DNA of 36,271 nucleotides from the NCBI GenBank assembly GCA_011526585.1, contig WYBB01000086.1:1-36271 (forward strand). Reading direction: 5' to 3'. Source of the DNA: Deltaproteobacteria bacterium (GTDB lineage: Bacteria; Myxococcota_A; UBA9042; PHBI01). The notes beneath the pieces were generated by a model. The model did not search any database. It was not told where the DNA came from and saw nothing but the letters and a program-made list of their open reading frames with translations. A program made the translations under genes and the position numbers. Below are positions 1 to 8,511 of the stretch, in pieces; positions within the stretch are counted from its first letter, which is position 1, and each line of letters opens with the position of its first letter.

Positions 1-369
1 GGCCAGTGCCGCGCCGCCCCGCCGGAAAACGCCTGCACCTTCCACCTCGAGTGCGGCACCGAGCACGCCTGCCTCGAGGGCACCTGCTACGAGCGCTGCG
101 AGGAGACGCTCGACTGCCTGGCGCACACGCGCTGCTCGGCGGGGATCTGCGTCGCCGACACCTCGCCGGTCATCCAGTGCAGCGGGGCCGGCTCGTGCGA
201 CGCGGGCACCTCGTGCGTCGACGGCAAGTGCGTCGCGGCGTGCGCGAGCGACGGCAGCTGCGCGGCTGGCTACACCTGCGACCTCGGCTACTGCGTGCGC
301 GGCGCCACCTGCTTCGATCAGGACGACTGCGGCGGCGCCGACTGCGTCGACGGCGCCTGCGCCGAGTGA
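1..369 (+). CDS. Cysteine-rich protein, 3' end only (5' end outside window)
   Basis: The frame is open from base 1 to a TGA at 367-369, giving 122 residues with no start in the window. Cysteines recur every 4-10 residues in patterns such as CxxGxC and CVDGxC, including the end VDGACAE. This is the look of the secreted or lipid-anchored disulfide-rich proteins common in Myxococcota. No catalytic motif is visible. It converges on the hydrolase gene on the other strand, with a long palindrome between the two stops. Together with the Cys-rich lipoprotein at 16838-17872 it flanks the T2SS operon, so it could be an exported protein, but the N-terminus that would carry a signal peptide is missing. 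The call rests on composition and an uninterrupted frame; the family is not identified. Confidence 0.75.
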   Translation, partial: GQCRAAPPENACTFHLECGTEHACLEGTCYERCEETLDCLAHTRCSAGICVADTSPVIQCSGAGSCDAGTSCVDGKCVAACASDGSCAAGYTCDLGYCVRGATCFDQDDCGGADCVDGACAE

Positions 370-393
370 CGCCGCATGTGCAGCGCGTGAGAC

Positions 394-454
394 CGGGCGG
401 CCACGAGGGCCGCCCCTACGTCGGGGTCGTAGGGGCGGCCCTTGTGGCCGCCCG
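394..454. repeat. REP-like double palindrome between convergent genes
   Basis: Two 27-base arms (394-420 and 428-454) are reverse complements with one mismatch, which can form a G-U pair in RNA, around a 7-base spacer at 421-427. Each arm is itself a hairpin: GGGCGGCC, loop ACGAG, GGCCGCCC, then CCTACG. This nested structure is like a pair of inverted REP units. It lies between the stop codons of two convergent genes, where it could end transcription from both sides. A 24/27-identical single unit lies at 9648-9674 and a degenerate one near 34600, so it appears to be a dispersed element. Confidence 0.8.
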
Positions 455-459
455 CATGT

Positions 460-1302
460 TCACTCCGTGTCCGCGAGGAAGCGCGCAAGGCGCGTGAGCA
501 CCGCGGGTGGCACGCCGTGCGGCCCCTCGAAGGCGAAGCGCTGGACCGCGTGGCCCTGCTTCTCGAGGGCGACCGCCGCATCCCACGAGCGCGCCTGCGG
601 CACGATGCCGTCCTTGGTGCCGGCGGTGACGAGCACCGGCAGCGGCGCGCCCGGCACGACAGCGCCCTCCTCGGTCGCGAGGTAGCCCGAGAGCGCGGCG
701 ACCGCGCGCAGGCGGTCGGGGATCTCGCGCGCGGCCTGGATGGCGACGACCGCGCCCTGGGAGAAGCCGAAGAGCGTCGGCTTGCCCGCTTCGGGGTGGC
801 GCGCCGCGAGCTTGTCGATAAGCGTCGCGAGATCGGCGACGCGGCGGCGCACCTCGGCCGCGCCCTGATCGGCCGCGCGCATGTCGTACCACTGGCGCCC
901 GCCGGCCAGCCCGAACGGCAAGGGCGCCTCGGCGACGATGATGCGCGCCTCGAGCCCGAGCCGCATCGCCAGACGTGCGAAGCCCTCGGCGGTGTCGCCG
1001 CGGCCGTGCAGCGCGATGACGAGCGGCAGGTCGGCGCGAGGATCCCCCGGCTCGACGACCCGGTAGGGGATCGGGCCCTCGGAGTCGCCGCGCCGCTCGA
1101 GGACCGGCACGCGCCGGGGCGGCGGCGCCTCGGCGTGCGCGTCGGGACGCGCGGGCGCGGACGTGGCGTTGACGATCACGTCGCCCTCGGGCGAGCGCGT
1201 TGGGCCTTCGGCCTCGGCCGCGGGCTCGGCGCGCGAACAGGCCCCGCTCCCGCCGAGAAACGCGAGCGATGACAAAATGACAAACGAGGTCCCGAGCTTC
1301 AT
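460..1302 (-). CDS. Alpha/beta hydrolase (phospholipase/carboxylesterase-like), exported
   Basis: 280 residues. The N-terminus (MKLGTSFVILSSLAFLGGSG, then AC) is a signal sequence; Cys22 follows SGA, a poor lipobox, so a lipoprotein is possible but not certain. A Pro/Ala-rich linker runs to about residue 65. The catalytic domain shows the oxyanion segment HGRGDTAEGF (99-108), the nucleophile motif GFSQGA with Ser181, Asp231 in GTKDG and His262 in GPHG. This order and the RQWYD segment fit the carboxylesterase/phospholipase family (PF02230-like); the substrate cannot be read from the sequence. Longer in-frame starts to 1428 exist, but they run through the oppositely oriented sigma-54 promoter and encode an Arg-rich stretch with no signal, so 1302 is chosen. 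It is divergent from the T2SS operon. Confidence 0.85.
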   Translation of the reverse strand: MKLGTSFVILSSLAFLGGSGACSRAEPAAEAEGPTRSPEGDVIVNATSAPARPDAHAEAPPPRRVPVLERRGDSEGPIPYRVVEPGDPRADLPLVIALHGRGDTAEGFARLAMRLGLEARIIVAEAPLPFGLAGGRQWYDMRAADQGAAEVRRRVADLATLIDKLAARHPEAGKPTLFGFSQGAVVAIQAAREIPDRLRAVAALSGYLATEEGAVVPGAPLPVLVTAGTKDGIVPQARSWDAAVALEKQGHAVQRFAFEGPHGVPPAVLTRLARFLADTE

Positions 1303-1411
1303 GGCGACGACTGCCAAAATGACGAGTGCTTGTTGCCGGCGGCACCCCGGCGTGGCCGTGTGGGACCGCGGCCGGCGCGAGGATGACCGCCTGGACGGCG
1401 CCCGCGCGACG

Positions 1412-1427
1412 TGGCACCAACATTGCA
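1412..1427 (+). promoter_or_regulatory. Sigma-54 promoter of the T2SS operon
   Basis: TGGCACCAACATTGCA matches the sigma-54 consensus (TGGCACG-N4-TTGCW) at every position but the seventh. GG at 1413-1414 and GC at 1425-1426 are separated by exactly 10 bases. Transcription should start near 1438, leaving a leader of about 18 bases with GGAG before the gspC ATG at 1456. The site therefore also rules out the in-frame ATG at 1411 as the gspC start. An enhancer-binding activator would be required. Confidence 0.8.
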
Positions 1428-1455
1428 CAAACCTGACGGCTGGAATCGGAGCCCG

Positions 1456-2481
1456 ATGAACACCCTCTTCAAGAAATACTTCTGGGCCTTGAAGCTCGCG
1501 GGGATCGCGCTGCTCGCGCTGATCTGCGCCGGGGTCGTCAACGACGTCATCGCCAGCAAGCTCTTCGTCCTGCCGGCGAGCAGGCTCGCCGACCCGAAGG
1601 AGGCGCCGACGACGCCGATCGACACCGAGCTCGGCCGGGTCGCGACCCAGCTCCGCGCCGCCCAGGAGCTCGACGCCCGCCGCGTCTTCCGCCTCGAGCT
1701 GCCGCCACCGCCGGTCGTCGCCGAGGAGCCCAAGGTCGAGGAGCCCAAGCCGGACACCCCCGCCGACACCAACGGCGAGCTCGAGCTCTCGCAGCTACCG
1801 ATCAGTCTCATGGGCACCTTCGTCGCGACGTTGCCCGAGTACTCGTACGCGAACATCCAGATCGAAGGCGAGCACAAGATCGCCTCGCCGGGCAGCGAGT
1901 ACCTCGACGGCAAGGCGCGGGTCGTCAAGATCGCGCCGGGCCACATCGTGCTCAAGGAAGACAACCGCTACACCTACGTGAGCCTCTGGAGCCAGGGCAC
2001 CGGCACCGCCTCGCCCACCAACCCCGGCCGCCCCGGCATGCCCGGCATGCCCGGCCGGCCGAGCCCGATGCAGCCGCCGCCGAGCGTGAGCCCGCCGACC
2101 CCCGTCTCGGGCGGCGCCACGGCGGGTGACGAGATCGCGCAGGGCGTCACCAAGACCGGCGCGTACGACTACACCATCGACCGCAAGATGATCGACAAGC
2201 AGCTCCAGGATCTGCCGACGCTGCAGTCGCAGGCGCGCGTGGTGCCGCACTACAAGGACAACCAGTATCAGGGCTTCAAGCTGGTCGGCGTGCGCCCGGG
2301 CAGCCTCTATCGCGCGATCGGGATCCGCAGCGGCGACGTGATCACCGCCGTCAACGGCAACAAGATCGACAGCCCCAACAAGGCCCTCGAGCTCTTCGAG
2401 CAGCTCAAGAGCTCGTCCAACATCCAAGTCGAGATCGAGCGGCGCGGTCAGCCCAAGACGCTCGGCTACACCATCCAATGA
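1456..2481 (+). CDS. gspC: Type II secretion system protein GspC
   Basis: 341 residues. GspC is the inner-membrane clamp that links the T2SS platform to the outer-membrane secretin. A short cytoplasmic start is followed by one transmembrane helix (about 12-34). The periplasmic HR domain (about 112-178, LPISLMGTFVATLPEYS) follows an acidic/Pro-rich stretch. A Gly-Met-Pro-rich linker (186-217) leads to a C-terminal PDZ domain (262-341, GVRPGSLYRAIGIRSGDVI). This HR-PDZ order is the standard GspC layout. The start is set by GGAG four bases upstream and by the sigma-54 promoter at 1412-1427, which excludes the ATG at 1411. The stop overlaps a possible ATG (2478) of the next gene. First gene of the operon. 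Confidence 0.95.
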   Translation: MNTLFKKYFWALKLAGIALLALICAGVVNDVIASKLFVLPASRLADPKEAPTTPIDTELGRVATQLRAAQELDARRVFRLELPPPPVVAEEPKVEEPKPDTPADTNGELELSQLPISLMGTFVATLPEYSYANIQIEGEHKIASPGSEYLDGKARVVKIAPGHIVLKEDNRYTYVSLWSQGTGTASPTNPGRPGMPGMPGRPSPMQPPPSVSPPTPVSGGATAGDEIAQGVTKTGAYDYTIDRKMIDKQLQDLPTLQSQARVVPHYKDNQYQGFKLVGVRPGSLYRAIGIRSGDVITAVNGNKIDSPNKALELFEQLKSSSNIQVEIERRGQPKTLGYTIQ

Positions 2482-2543
2482 CCGCGGAGCGCACGCCGCT
2501 CGGGCGCGACGTTCCGAACCGGAATCCCTGGGGAAGCCCTCGC

Positions 2544-5294
2544 ATGCAACCTTTGCAGTCCTTGCTTTGCACCGGCGCGCTCGCCGTGCTGCTCGCGCCG
2601 ACGAGCGCGCTCGCGCAGAACACACCCGAGCCACCGCCCGAAGGCACACCGACGCCTCCGGTGGTCGAGGGTGACCCGCGCAGGCCGCAGCCGATCATCC
2701 GCACCGAGGGCCAGAAGCCGGGCGTGATCGACACCGAGGATGGCGGCGACAAGAAGGGCTTCCAGGGTGGCGGCGGTGCGACCGAGCCGGGCGCCGAGCT
2801 GCCGCCGGCGGTCGAGGACTCCGAGACCAAGGTCGAGAACGTCATCGAGTGGAAGACCAACTTCGAGCAGGGCATCAAGTGCAAGAAGATCCCCCTCGAC
2901 GCCAAGATTCGCCTCGATTTCAACGAGATCAACCTCGGTGACCTCACCAAGTTCATCTCGTGCATCACCGAGCAGAACTTCCTGCTCACCGGCGGCGTGA
3001 ACAAGTCGGCGACGGTCTCGATCCTGTCGCCGCGCCCGGTCACGACCTTCGAGGCGTACAAGGCCTACCTCTCGGCGCTCGAGGCCAACGGCCTGACGAT
3101 CGTGCCCAACGGCAACTTCCTCGAGATCGTGCCCTCGGGCGAGTCGCGCACCAAGGGCGGCCCGATCTACGGCCCCAAGAACACCGGGCCGAACACCGAT
3201 CAGATCGTCACGCGCCTCATCCAGCTCGACCACATCCCGGCCGACGAGATCCTGCCGGTCATCGAGAAGTTCAAGACCGGCGCCGCCGACATCACCGTCT
3301 ACGGCCCGACCAACACGATCATCATCACCGACACCGGCGCCAACATCCGCCGCCTGCTCAAGCTCATCGCCGACCTCGACGTGCCGGTCGGCAAGGAGCG
3401 CATCTGGATCCGCCCGGTCGTCAACGCCTCCGCCACCGAGATCGCCGGCCTGCTCGGCCAGATCATCGGCGAGGCCGCCGGCGGCGCCGCCACCCCGACC
3501 CCGGCGCGCGCGCGCACGCCCTCGCGCCGCGTCACCCCGACGACCAAGCCGGCGGCGCCGACCCCCGACGGCGGCACCAGCGTCATCGGCGAGACCCAGG
3601 ACCTCACCAACATCCAGGTCTCCAAGATGATCGCCGACGAGCGCACCAACTCGCTCATCTTCGTGGCGACGCGCACCGCCTACCTCCAGATCGACAAGAT
3701 CGTGCGCCGCCTCGACGTCGCCATCCCGGGCGAGGGCTCGATCCACATCCACCCGCTCGAGAACGCCGACGCCGAGGAGATCGCCCAGACGCTGCAGGCG
3801 CTGGCCCAGGGGCGCAGCTCGACCGGCACCACGCGGCGCGGCACCTCGCCGACCAATCAGCCCCCCGCCAACACCGGTCAGACCGGCGGCGCCGTCGGCG
3901 AGATGTTCGAAGGCGAGGTCAAGATCACCGCCTACGCGCCGAAGAACTCGCTCGTCATCGAGAGCTCGCTCAAGGACTACCTCTCGCTGCAGAAGGTGAT
4001 CCGCCAGCTCGACGTGCGCCGAAAGCAGGTCTACGTCGAGGCGATCGTCATGGAGATCGCCCAGAACAAGGATCGGCAGGTCGGCTTCTCCGGCTCGGCG
4101 GGCACGACCTTCGACATCGACGGCGAGACGATCCCGCTGATGTTCGGCGCCGGCGGTCTGGCCGCCGACCTGCAGGGCATCGCCGACACCCTCGGCAAGG
4201 GCGGCGGCGGCATCGGCCTCATCGGGCCGCCGGTCGACATCCCCGCCGGCGGCGTCGACGGCGGCACCGTCTCGGTCTCGCTCATCGGCTTCACGCTCAA
4301 GGCGCTGCAGACGACGACCAACGTCAACGTGCTCTCGACGCCCCACATCCTCACCCTCGAAAACGAGGAGGCGGAGATCCAGGTCGGCAAGCGCCGCCCC
4401 TACTCGACGCTCGGGATCGGCGGCGGCCTCGGCAACCTCGGCGGGCTCCTCGGCGGGCTCGGCGGGCTCGGCGGCAACACCGGCAACCTCGGTAACCTCG
4501 GCAACCTCGGGGGGCTGGGCGGGCTCGGCCTCGGCGGGCTCGGGCTCGGCGGCCTCGGCAACGCCGGCGTGCAGTACGTCGACATCGACCTCACCCTGAA
4601 GATCAAGCCGACCGTCAACGCCTCGGACTTCGTGCGCATGGAGATCGAGCAGTCGATCGACGACATCGACGGCCTCGGCGTGGGCGACGCGCCGATCACC
4701 TCCAAGCGCAAGGTCTCCAACGTGGTCGAGGTGCGCGACGGCCAGGCGGTCGTGATCGGCGGCCTCATCCGCGACCAGGAGTCGGAGACCGTCGCCAAGG
4801 TGCCCTTCCTCGGCGACATCCCGCTGCTCGGCCTCTTGTTCCGCAAGACGACCAAGACCACCGAGAAGCGCAACCTGATCATGATCATCGTGCCGCACGT
4901 GATCAAGGATCCGAGCGACCTCAAGCGCCTGCACGAAAAGCGCATGGAGGAGTACCGCGAGTTCGCGCGCACCATGGCCGAGCGCGAGAAGGAGTACGCG
5001 GGCGAGCTCGATTACCGCAAGAAGTCCGGGCTCTTGCACGACGTTCACGAGACGGTGCAGAAGGCGCGCTCCGAGCGCGAGCTGCGCGAGCGCCTGCTCT
5101 ACGACGGCACCGACATCGACCCGGTCGGCCCGCCCGAGACGCACGACATCGAGTACGACCCGCGCGACTCCGTGCCCAATGGCGGGCCCCAGGACAGCCG
5201 GGCGCCGGCGCCGGGCGAGCCCCCCGAGCGCGGCACCGGGGTCGAGGACGAGGGCGGCGACGAGGGCGCCGACCGCTTCGCGGGGGAGCGCTGA
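2544..5294 (+). CDS. gspD: Type II secretion system secretin GspD
   Basis: 916 residues from this start. GspD forms the outer-membrane channel. It begins with a signal peptide (MQPLQSLLCTGALAVLLAPT, cleavage near ALAQ), then an acidic/Gly-rich linker, an N0 domain (about 115-195), N1-N3 domains (about 217-500) and the secretin core (about 495-795), ending with the signature VPFLGDIPLLGLLFR near 753 and NLIMIIVPHVI. A 50-residue stretch of Gly/Leu/Asn (626-675) follows VGKRRPYS, where the gate region lies in other secretins. A charged tail of about 120 residues follows the core. ATG 2544 has GGGGAAG seven bases upstream. ATG 2478, overlapping the gspC stop, would add 22 Arg-containing residues and cannot be excluded. 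No pilotin gene is seen nearby. Confidence 0.95.
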   Translation: MQPLQSLLCTGALAVLLAPTSALAQNTPEPPPEGTPTPPVVEGDPRRPQPIIRTEGQKPGVIDTEDGGDKKGFQGGGGATEPGAELPPAVEDSETKVENVIEWKTNFEQGIKCKKIPLDAKIRLDFNEINLGDLTKFISCITEQNFLLTGGVNKSATVSILSPRPVTTFEAYKAYLSALEANGLTIVPNGNFLEIVPSGESRTKGGPIYGPKNTGPNTDQIVTRLIQLDHIPADEILPVIEKFKTGAADITVYGPTNTIIITDTGANIRRLLKLIADLDVPVGKERIWIRPVVNASATEIAGLLGQIIGEAAGGAATPTPARARTPSRRVTPTTKPAAPTPDGGTSVIGETQDLTNIQVSKMIADERTNSLIFVATRTAYLQIDKIVRRLDVAIPGEGSIHIHPLENADAEEIAQTLQALAQGRSSTGTTRRGTSPTNQPPANTGQTGGAVGEMFEGEVKITAYAPKNSLVIESSLKDYLSLQKVIRQLDVRRKQVYVEAIVMEIAQNKDRQVGFSGSAGTTFDIDGETIPLMFGAGGLAADLQGIADTLGKGGGGIGLIGPPVDIPAGGVDGGTVSVSLIGFTLKALQTTTNVNVLSTPHILTLENEEAEIQVGKRRPYSTLGIGGGLGNLGGLLGGLGGLGGNTGNLGNLGNLGGLGGLGLGGLGLGGLGNAGVQYVDIDLTLKIKPTVNASDFVRMEIEQSIDDIDGLGVGDAPITSKRKVSNVVEVRDGQAVVIGGLIRDQESETVAKVPFLGDIPLLGLLFRKTTKTTEKRNLIMIIVPHVIKDPSDLKRLHEKRMEEYREFARTMAEREKEYAGELDYRKKSGLLHDVHETVQKARSERELRERLLYDGTDIDPVGPPETHDIEYDPRDSVPNGGPQDSRAPAPGEPPERGTGVEDEGGDEGADRFAGER
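4419..4568 (+). repeat. Low-complexity GLGNLGG-type coding repeat inside gspD
   Basis: This stretch encodes residues 626-675 of GspD: 27 Gly, 15 Leu, 6 Asn, one Thr and one Ala. The DNA is a degenerate run of GGCGGGCTCGGC and GGCAACCTCGG units. It sits between the conserved VGKRRPYS and VQYVDIDLTLKIKP segments of the secretin core. Confidence 0.85.
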
Positions 5295-5295
5295 G

Positions 5296-7047
5296 ATGAC
5301 GCGCGCGACCGATGCGAGCCCGCTGGCGGCGCTGCTCTCGCGGCGCGAGCTCGGCGACGTGCTCGTCGAGATGGGCGCGATCTCGGCCGAGACGCTGCGC
5401 AACGCGCTCGAGGTGCAGGCCGATCGCGGCGGGCGCCTGGGCGAGATCCTGCTCACGATGCAGGCGGTGACCGAGGCGGTGCTGGCCGAGGCGCAGGCCG
5501 AGCTCTACGGCCTGCCGCTGTCGCTCAAGCTCGACGTCGACAAGATCGATCCGAAGCTCGTGCAGCTCCTGACCTTGCCGTGGGCGCGGCAGCACGGGGT
5601 CCTGCCGCTGGCGGCCGAGGAGGGCCACCTGCGGGTGGCGATCTGGGACCCGCTCGAGACCTGGGGCGTCGACGATCTGCGCGCGCTCTTCTCGGGTCAC
5701 GAGCTCGAGCTGGTGGTCGTGCCCAAGAGCGTCCTGATGGACGCGATCCACACGATCTTCGACCGGCGCGCCGCGGCCGACCAGGTCGTCGACGATCTCG
5801 AGTCGGAGGAGATCGAGGACTTCTCGGCCGAGGACCTCAACTTCGACGACAAGGACATCCTCGAGGAGGGTGACGAGGCGCCGATCATCCGGCTCGTCAA
5901 CTCGGTGATGGCGCAGGCGATCAAGGAGCGCGCCTCCGACATCCACATCGAGCCCTACGAGAAGGACATCTGCGTGCGCTTCAGGAAGGACGGCGTGCTC
6001 AAGGAGATCGTGCGCGCGCCCAAGCGCTTCCAGGCGTCCTTGGCGTCGCGCATCAAGATCATGGGCAACCTCAACATCGCCGAGAAGCGGCTGCCGCAGG
6101 ACGGGCGCGTGCGCGTCAAGATCGCCGGCCGCGACGTCGACCTGCGCCTGTCGACGGTGCCGACGAGCTTCGGCGAGCGCATCGTCTTGCGTATCCTCGA
6201 CAAGCAATCGGTCATTCTCGACCTCGAGTCGCTCGGCTTCAGGAAGGAGAACCTCGAGACGATCGCCGATCTCATCGAGCGCCCGCACGGCATCATCCTG
6301 GTGACCGGCCCGACCGGCTCGGGCAAGACGACCACGCTCTACGCGGCGCTCGGGCGCATCAACACGCCCGACCGCAACATCCTGACCATCGAGGACCCGG
6401 TCGAATACCAGCTGCCCGGCATCGGGCAGATGCAGGTCAACCGCAAGATCGACTTCACCTTCGCGCGCGGCCTGCGCGCCATCCTGCGTCAGGACCCCGA
6501 CGTGATCCTCATCGGTGAGATCCGCGACCTGGAGACGGCGGAAAACGCCGTGCAGGCCTCGCTCACCGGTCACCTCGTGTTCGCGACGCTGCACACCAAC
6601 GACGCGCCGTCGGCGTTCACGCGTCTCACCGACATGGGTGTCGAGCCGTTCCTGTCGGCCTCGTCGGTGATCGCGGTGATGGGTCAGCGCCTGGTGCGCA
6701 AGCTCTGCAAGAGCTGCAAGCAGCCGTACGTGCCGCTGACGAGCGAGCTCGTCAAGATCGGCTTCCCCGACCCCGAGGCGGTGCAGCGCGATCACACCGT
6801 CTATCGCGCGGCCGGCTGTGGCGACTGCTTTCAGACCGGCTATCGCGGGCGCATGGGTATCCACGAGCTGATGGTCGTCAACGACGACATCCGCTCGCTG
6901 GTGATGCAGAACACCGCGGCCAACCTGATCAAGCGCGCCGCGGTGCAGAGCGGCATGAAGACCCTGCGCGAGGACGGCGCGCTGAAGGTGCTGATGGGGC
7001 AGACCTCGATCGACGAGGTGATGCGCGTGACCGCCGAGGACCGCTGA
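5296..7047 (+). CDS. gspE: Type II secretion ATPase GspE
   Basis: 583 residues. GspE is the cytoplasmic hexameric ATPase that drives pseudopilus assembly. An N-terminal MshEN/GspE-N region (about 15-160) precedes the second N-terminal domain and the ATPase domain. Walker A is GPTGSGKT (338-345), Walker B is ILIGE (404-408), and the Asp and His boxes (EDPVEY, TLHTND) are present. A zinc-binding tetracysteine element is formed by CKSC (471-474) and CGDC (508-511), which places it with GspE/PilB assembly ATPases. ATG 5296 follows the gspD stop by one base and has GGAG eight bases upstream. All catalytic motifs are intact. Confidence 0.97.
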   Translation: MTRATDASPLAALLSRRELGDVLVEMGAISAETLRNALEVQADRGGRLGEILLTMQAVTEAVLAEAQAELYGLPLSLKLDVDKIDPKLVQLLTLPWARQHGVLPLAAEEGHLRVAIWDPLETWGVDDLRALFSGHELELVVVPKSVLMDAIHTIFDRRAAADQVVDDLESEEIEDFSAEDLNFDDKDILEEGDEAPIIRLVNSVMAQAIKERASDIHIEPYEKDICVRFRKDGVLKEIVRAPKRFQASLASRIKIMGNLNIAEKRLPQDGRVRVKIAGRDVDLRLSTVPTSFGERIVLRILDKQSVILDLESLGFRKENLETIADLIERPHGIILVTGPTGSGKTTTLYAALGRINTPDRNILTIEDPVEYQLPGIGQMQVNRKIDFTFARGLRAILRQDPDVILIGEIRDLETAENAVQASLTGHLVFATLHTNDAPSAFTRLTDMGVEPFLSASSVIAVMGQRLVRKLCKSCKQPYVPLTSELVKIGFPDPEAVQRDHTVYRAAGCGDCFQTGYRGRMGIHELMVVNDDIRSLVMQNTAANLIKRAAVQSGMKTLREDGALKVLMGQTSIDEVMRVTAEDR

Positions 7048-7064
7048 GCGAGACGACCTGAACG

Positions 7065-8312
7065 ATGCCGATCTACGAGTACAAGGGTCTGAATTCCAAG
7101 GGCAAAGCGGCCAAGGGCGTCATCGACGCCGACAGCCCGCGCGCGCTCAAGGATCGGCTCGCCAAGGAGGGGATCTTCCTCTCCGAGTACATCGAGACGC
7201 GCGGCGGCGAGGAGACGCGGCGCGCCGGCCAGCAACAGGCCGGCTCGCGCGAGGTCAAGCTCACCTTCCTGCAGCGGGTGAAGCTCCTCGAGGTGGCGGA
7301 GGTGACGCGCCAGATGGCGACGCTGGTGCGCTCCGGCATCCAGGTGACCGAGGCGATCGGCGCCATCGGCGAGCAGCTCGAGAACCCGCTCTTCAAGAAG
7401 ATCCTGGCCGAGGTCAAGCGCAACGTCTCCGAAGGGGCGACCTTGGCCAACGCCATGAAGAAGCACCCCAAGGTCTTCTCCGATCTCTACGTGAACATGG
7501 TCGCGTCGGGCGAGAGCTCGGGCACGCTCGACGTCGTCTTCGAGCGCCTGGCGGACGTGACCGAGGCGCAGGTGCGGCTGCGCAGCAAGCTGACGAGCGC
7601 GCTGGTCTACCCGGCGATCATGCTGACGATGTCGTTCGGGATCGTGTTCCTGATGATGGTCTTCGTGATCCCGAAGATCACCGAGCTGCTCTTGAACATG
7701 GGCAAGAAGCTGCCGGCGCCGACCGAGTTCCTCATCACCATCTCCAACATCGTGCGGGATTGGTGGTGGCTGCTCTTCATCCTCTTCGCGATCGGCGTGT
7801 GGCTCTTCAACCGCTGGCGGCGCTCGGAGACGGGGCGACCGAAGTGGGACCGCTGGATGCTGACCTTCCCCATCTTCGGCAAGCTCACGCGCGAGCTCGG
7901 CGTGGCGCGCTTCTCGCGCACGCTCTCCACCCTGCTCGCGGCGGGCGTGCCGATCCTCAACGCGCTGACGATCGTGCAGAACGTCATCGGCAACGCCATC
8001 CTGGGCAAGGTGGTCGAGCAGGCGCGCGACGCGGTCAAGGAGGGCCAGCCCATCGCCGACGCGCTCAAGCGGTCGCGCGAGTTCCCGCCGATGGTGGTGC
8101 ACATGATCGGCGTCGGCGAGAAGTCGGGGCAGCTCGAACAGATGCTGACCAACGTCGCCAACAGCTACGAGATGCAGGCCGAGCAGAAGGTGACGCGCCT
8201 GACGGCGGTGCTCGAGCCGCTGATGATCGTGATGATGGGTCTGGTCATCGGCTTCATGGTCGTGGCGATCGTGTTGCCGATGATGGACATGAGCCAGCTC
8301 GGGCGGAGGTGA
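7065..8312 (+). CDS. gspF: Type II secretion inner-membrane platform protein GspF
   Basis: 415 residues, the usual size for GspF, the polytopic platform protein that works with GspE. It begins MPIYEYKGLN, typical of the family. Two cytoplasmic T2SSF helical domains (about 78-200 and 280-400) carry the repeated element VNMVASGESSGTLD / VHMIGVGEKSGQLE. Three transmembrane segments lie near 180-203, 232-249 and 383-408. The gene starts 17 bases after gspE; the ribosome site is weak (GAGACG), so translation may depend on upstream ribosomes. Confidence 0.96.
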   Translation: MPIYEYKGLNSKGKAAKGVIDADSPRALKDRLAKEGIFLSEYIETRGGEETRRAGQQQAGSREVKLTFLQRVKLLEVAEVTRQMATLVRSGIQVTEAIGAIGEQLENPLFKKILAEVKRNVSEGATLANAMKKHPKVFSDLYVNMVASGESSGTLDVVFERLADVTEAQVRLRSKLTSALVYPAIMLTMSFGIVFLMMVFVIPKITELLLNMGKKLPAPTEFLITISNIVRDWWWLLFILFAIGVWLFNRWRRSETGRPKWDRWMLTFPIFGKLTRELGVARFSRTLSTLLAAGVPILNALTIVQNVIGNAILGKVVEQARDAVKEGQPIADALKRSREFPPMVVHMIGVGEKSGQLEQMLTNVANSYEMQAEQKVTRLTAVLEPLMIVMMGLVIGFMVVAIVLPMMDMSQLGRR

Positions 8313-8314
8313 GG

Positions 8315-8509
8315 ATGAAGGACGCCCTCACCGGGACGGAGATCCCGCGCCGCGACTCGGCGATCATCATCGCGGTGACCGCGATGATCGTCGCGCTGAT
8401 CGTCTTGTGGATCTCGCAGGCCGCCGGCGCCCCGCAGCGCGCGGAGCCGGACGCGCCACCGCCGGAAGAAGCCACCTACCCGACAACGTTTTCGCTCGCA
8501 GGAGAATAG
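8315..8509 (+). CDS. Small single-pass membrane protein in the T2SS operon, unknown
   Basis: 64 residues, starting two bases after the gspF stop and ending two bases before the gspG start. A very good ribosome site (GGAGGTGAGG) directly precedes ATG 8315, which argues strongly that it is translated. The protein has a polar N-terminus (MKDALTGTEIPRRDS), one transmembrane helix (about 16-36, AIIIAVTAMIVALIVLWI) and a short Pro/Glu-rich tail (APPPEEATYPTT-like), predicted N-in, C-out. It has no prepilin cleavage motif, so it is not a pseudopilin. I do not recognise the family. Its position suggests an accessory part of the inner-membrane platform. Confidence 0.75.
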   Translation: MKDALTGTEIPRRDSAIIIAVTAMIVALIVLWISQAAGAPQRAEPDAPPPEEATYPTTFSLAGE

Positions 8510-8511
8510 AG

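Noticed and set aside
508..522. TGGCACG at 508-514 as another sigma-54 site
   Set aside because: The -12 part reads GCGG instead of TTGC, and it is inside the hydrolase gene.
1411..1455. Upstream start for gspC at the ATG/GTG near 1411
   Set aside because: It lies within the sigma-54 promoter and would not be transcribed; the ATG at 1456 has a ribosome site.
2466..5456. Minus-strand open frame of about 1,000 codons opposite gspD
   Set aside because: Shadow of gspD; composition dominated by Asp, Val, Leu and Arg with no domain.
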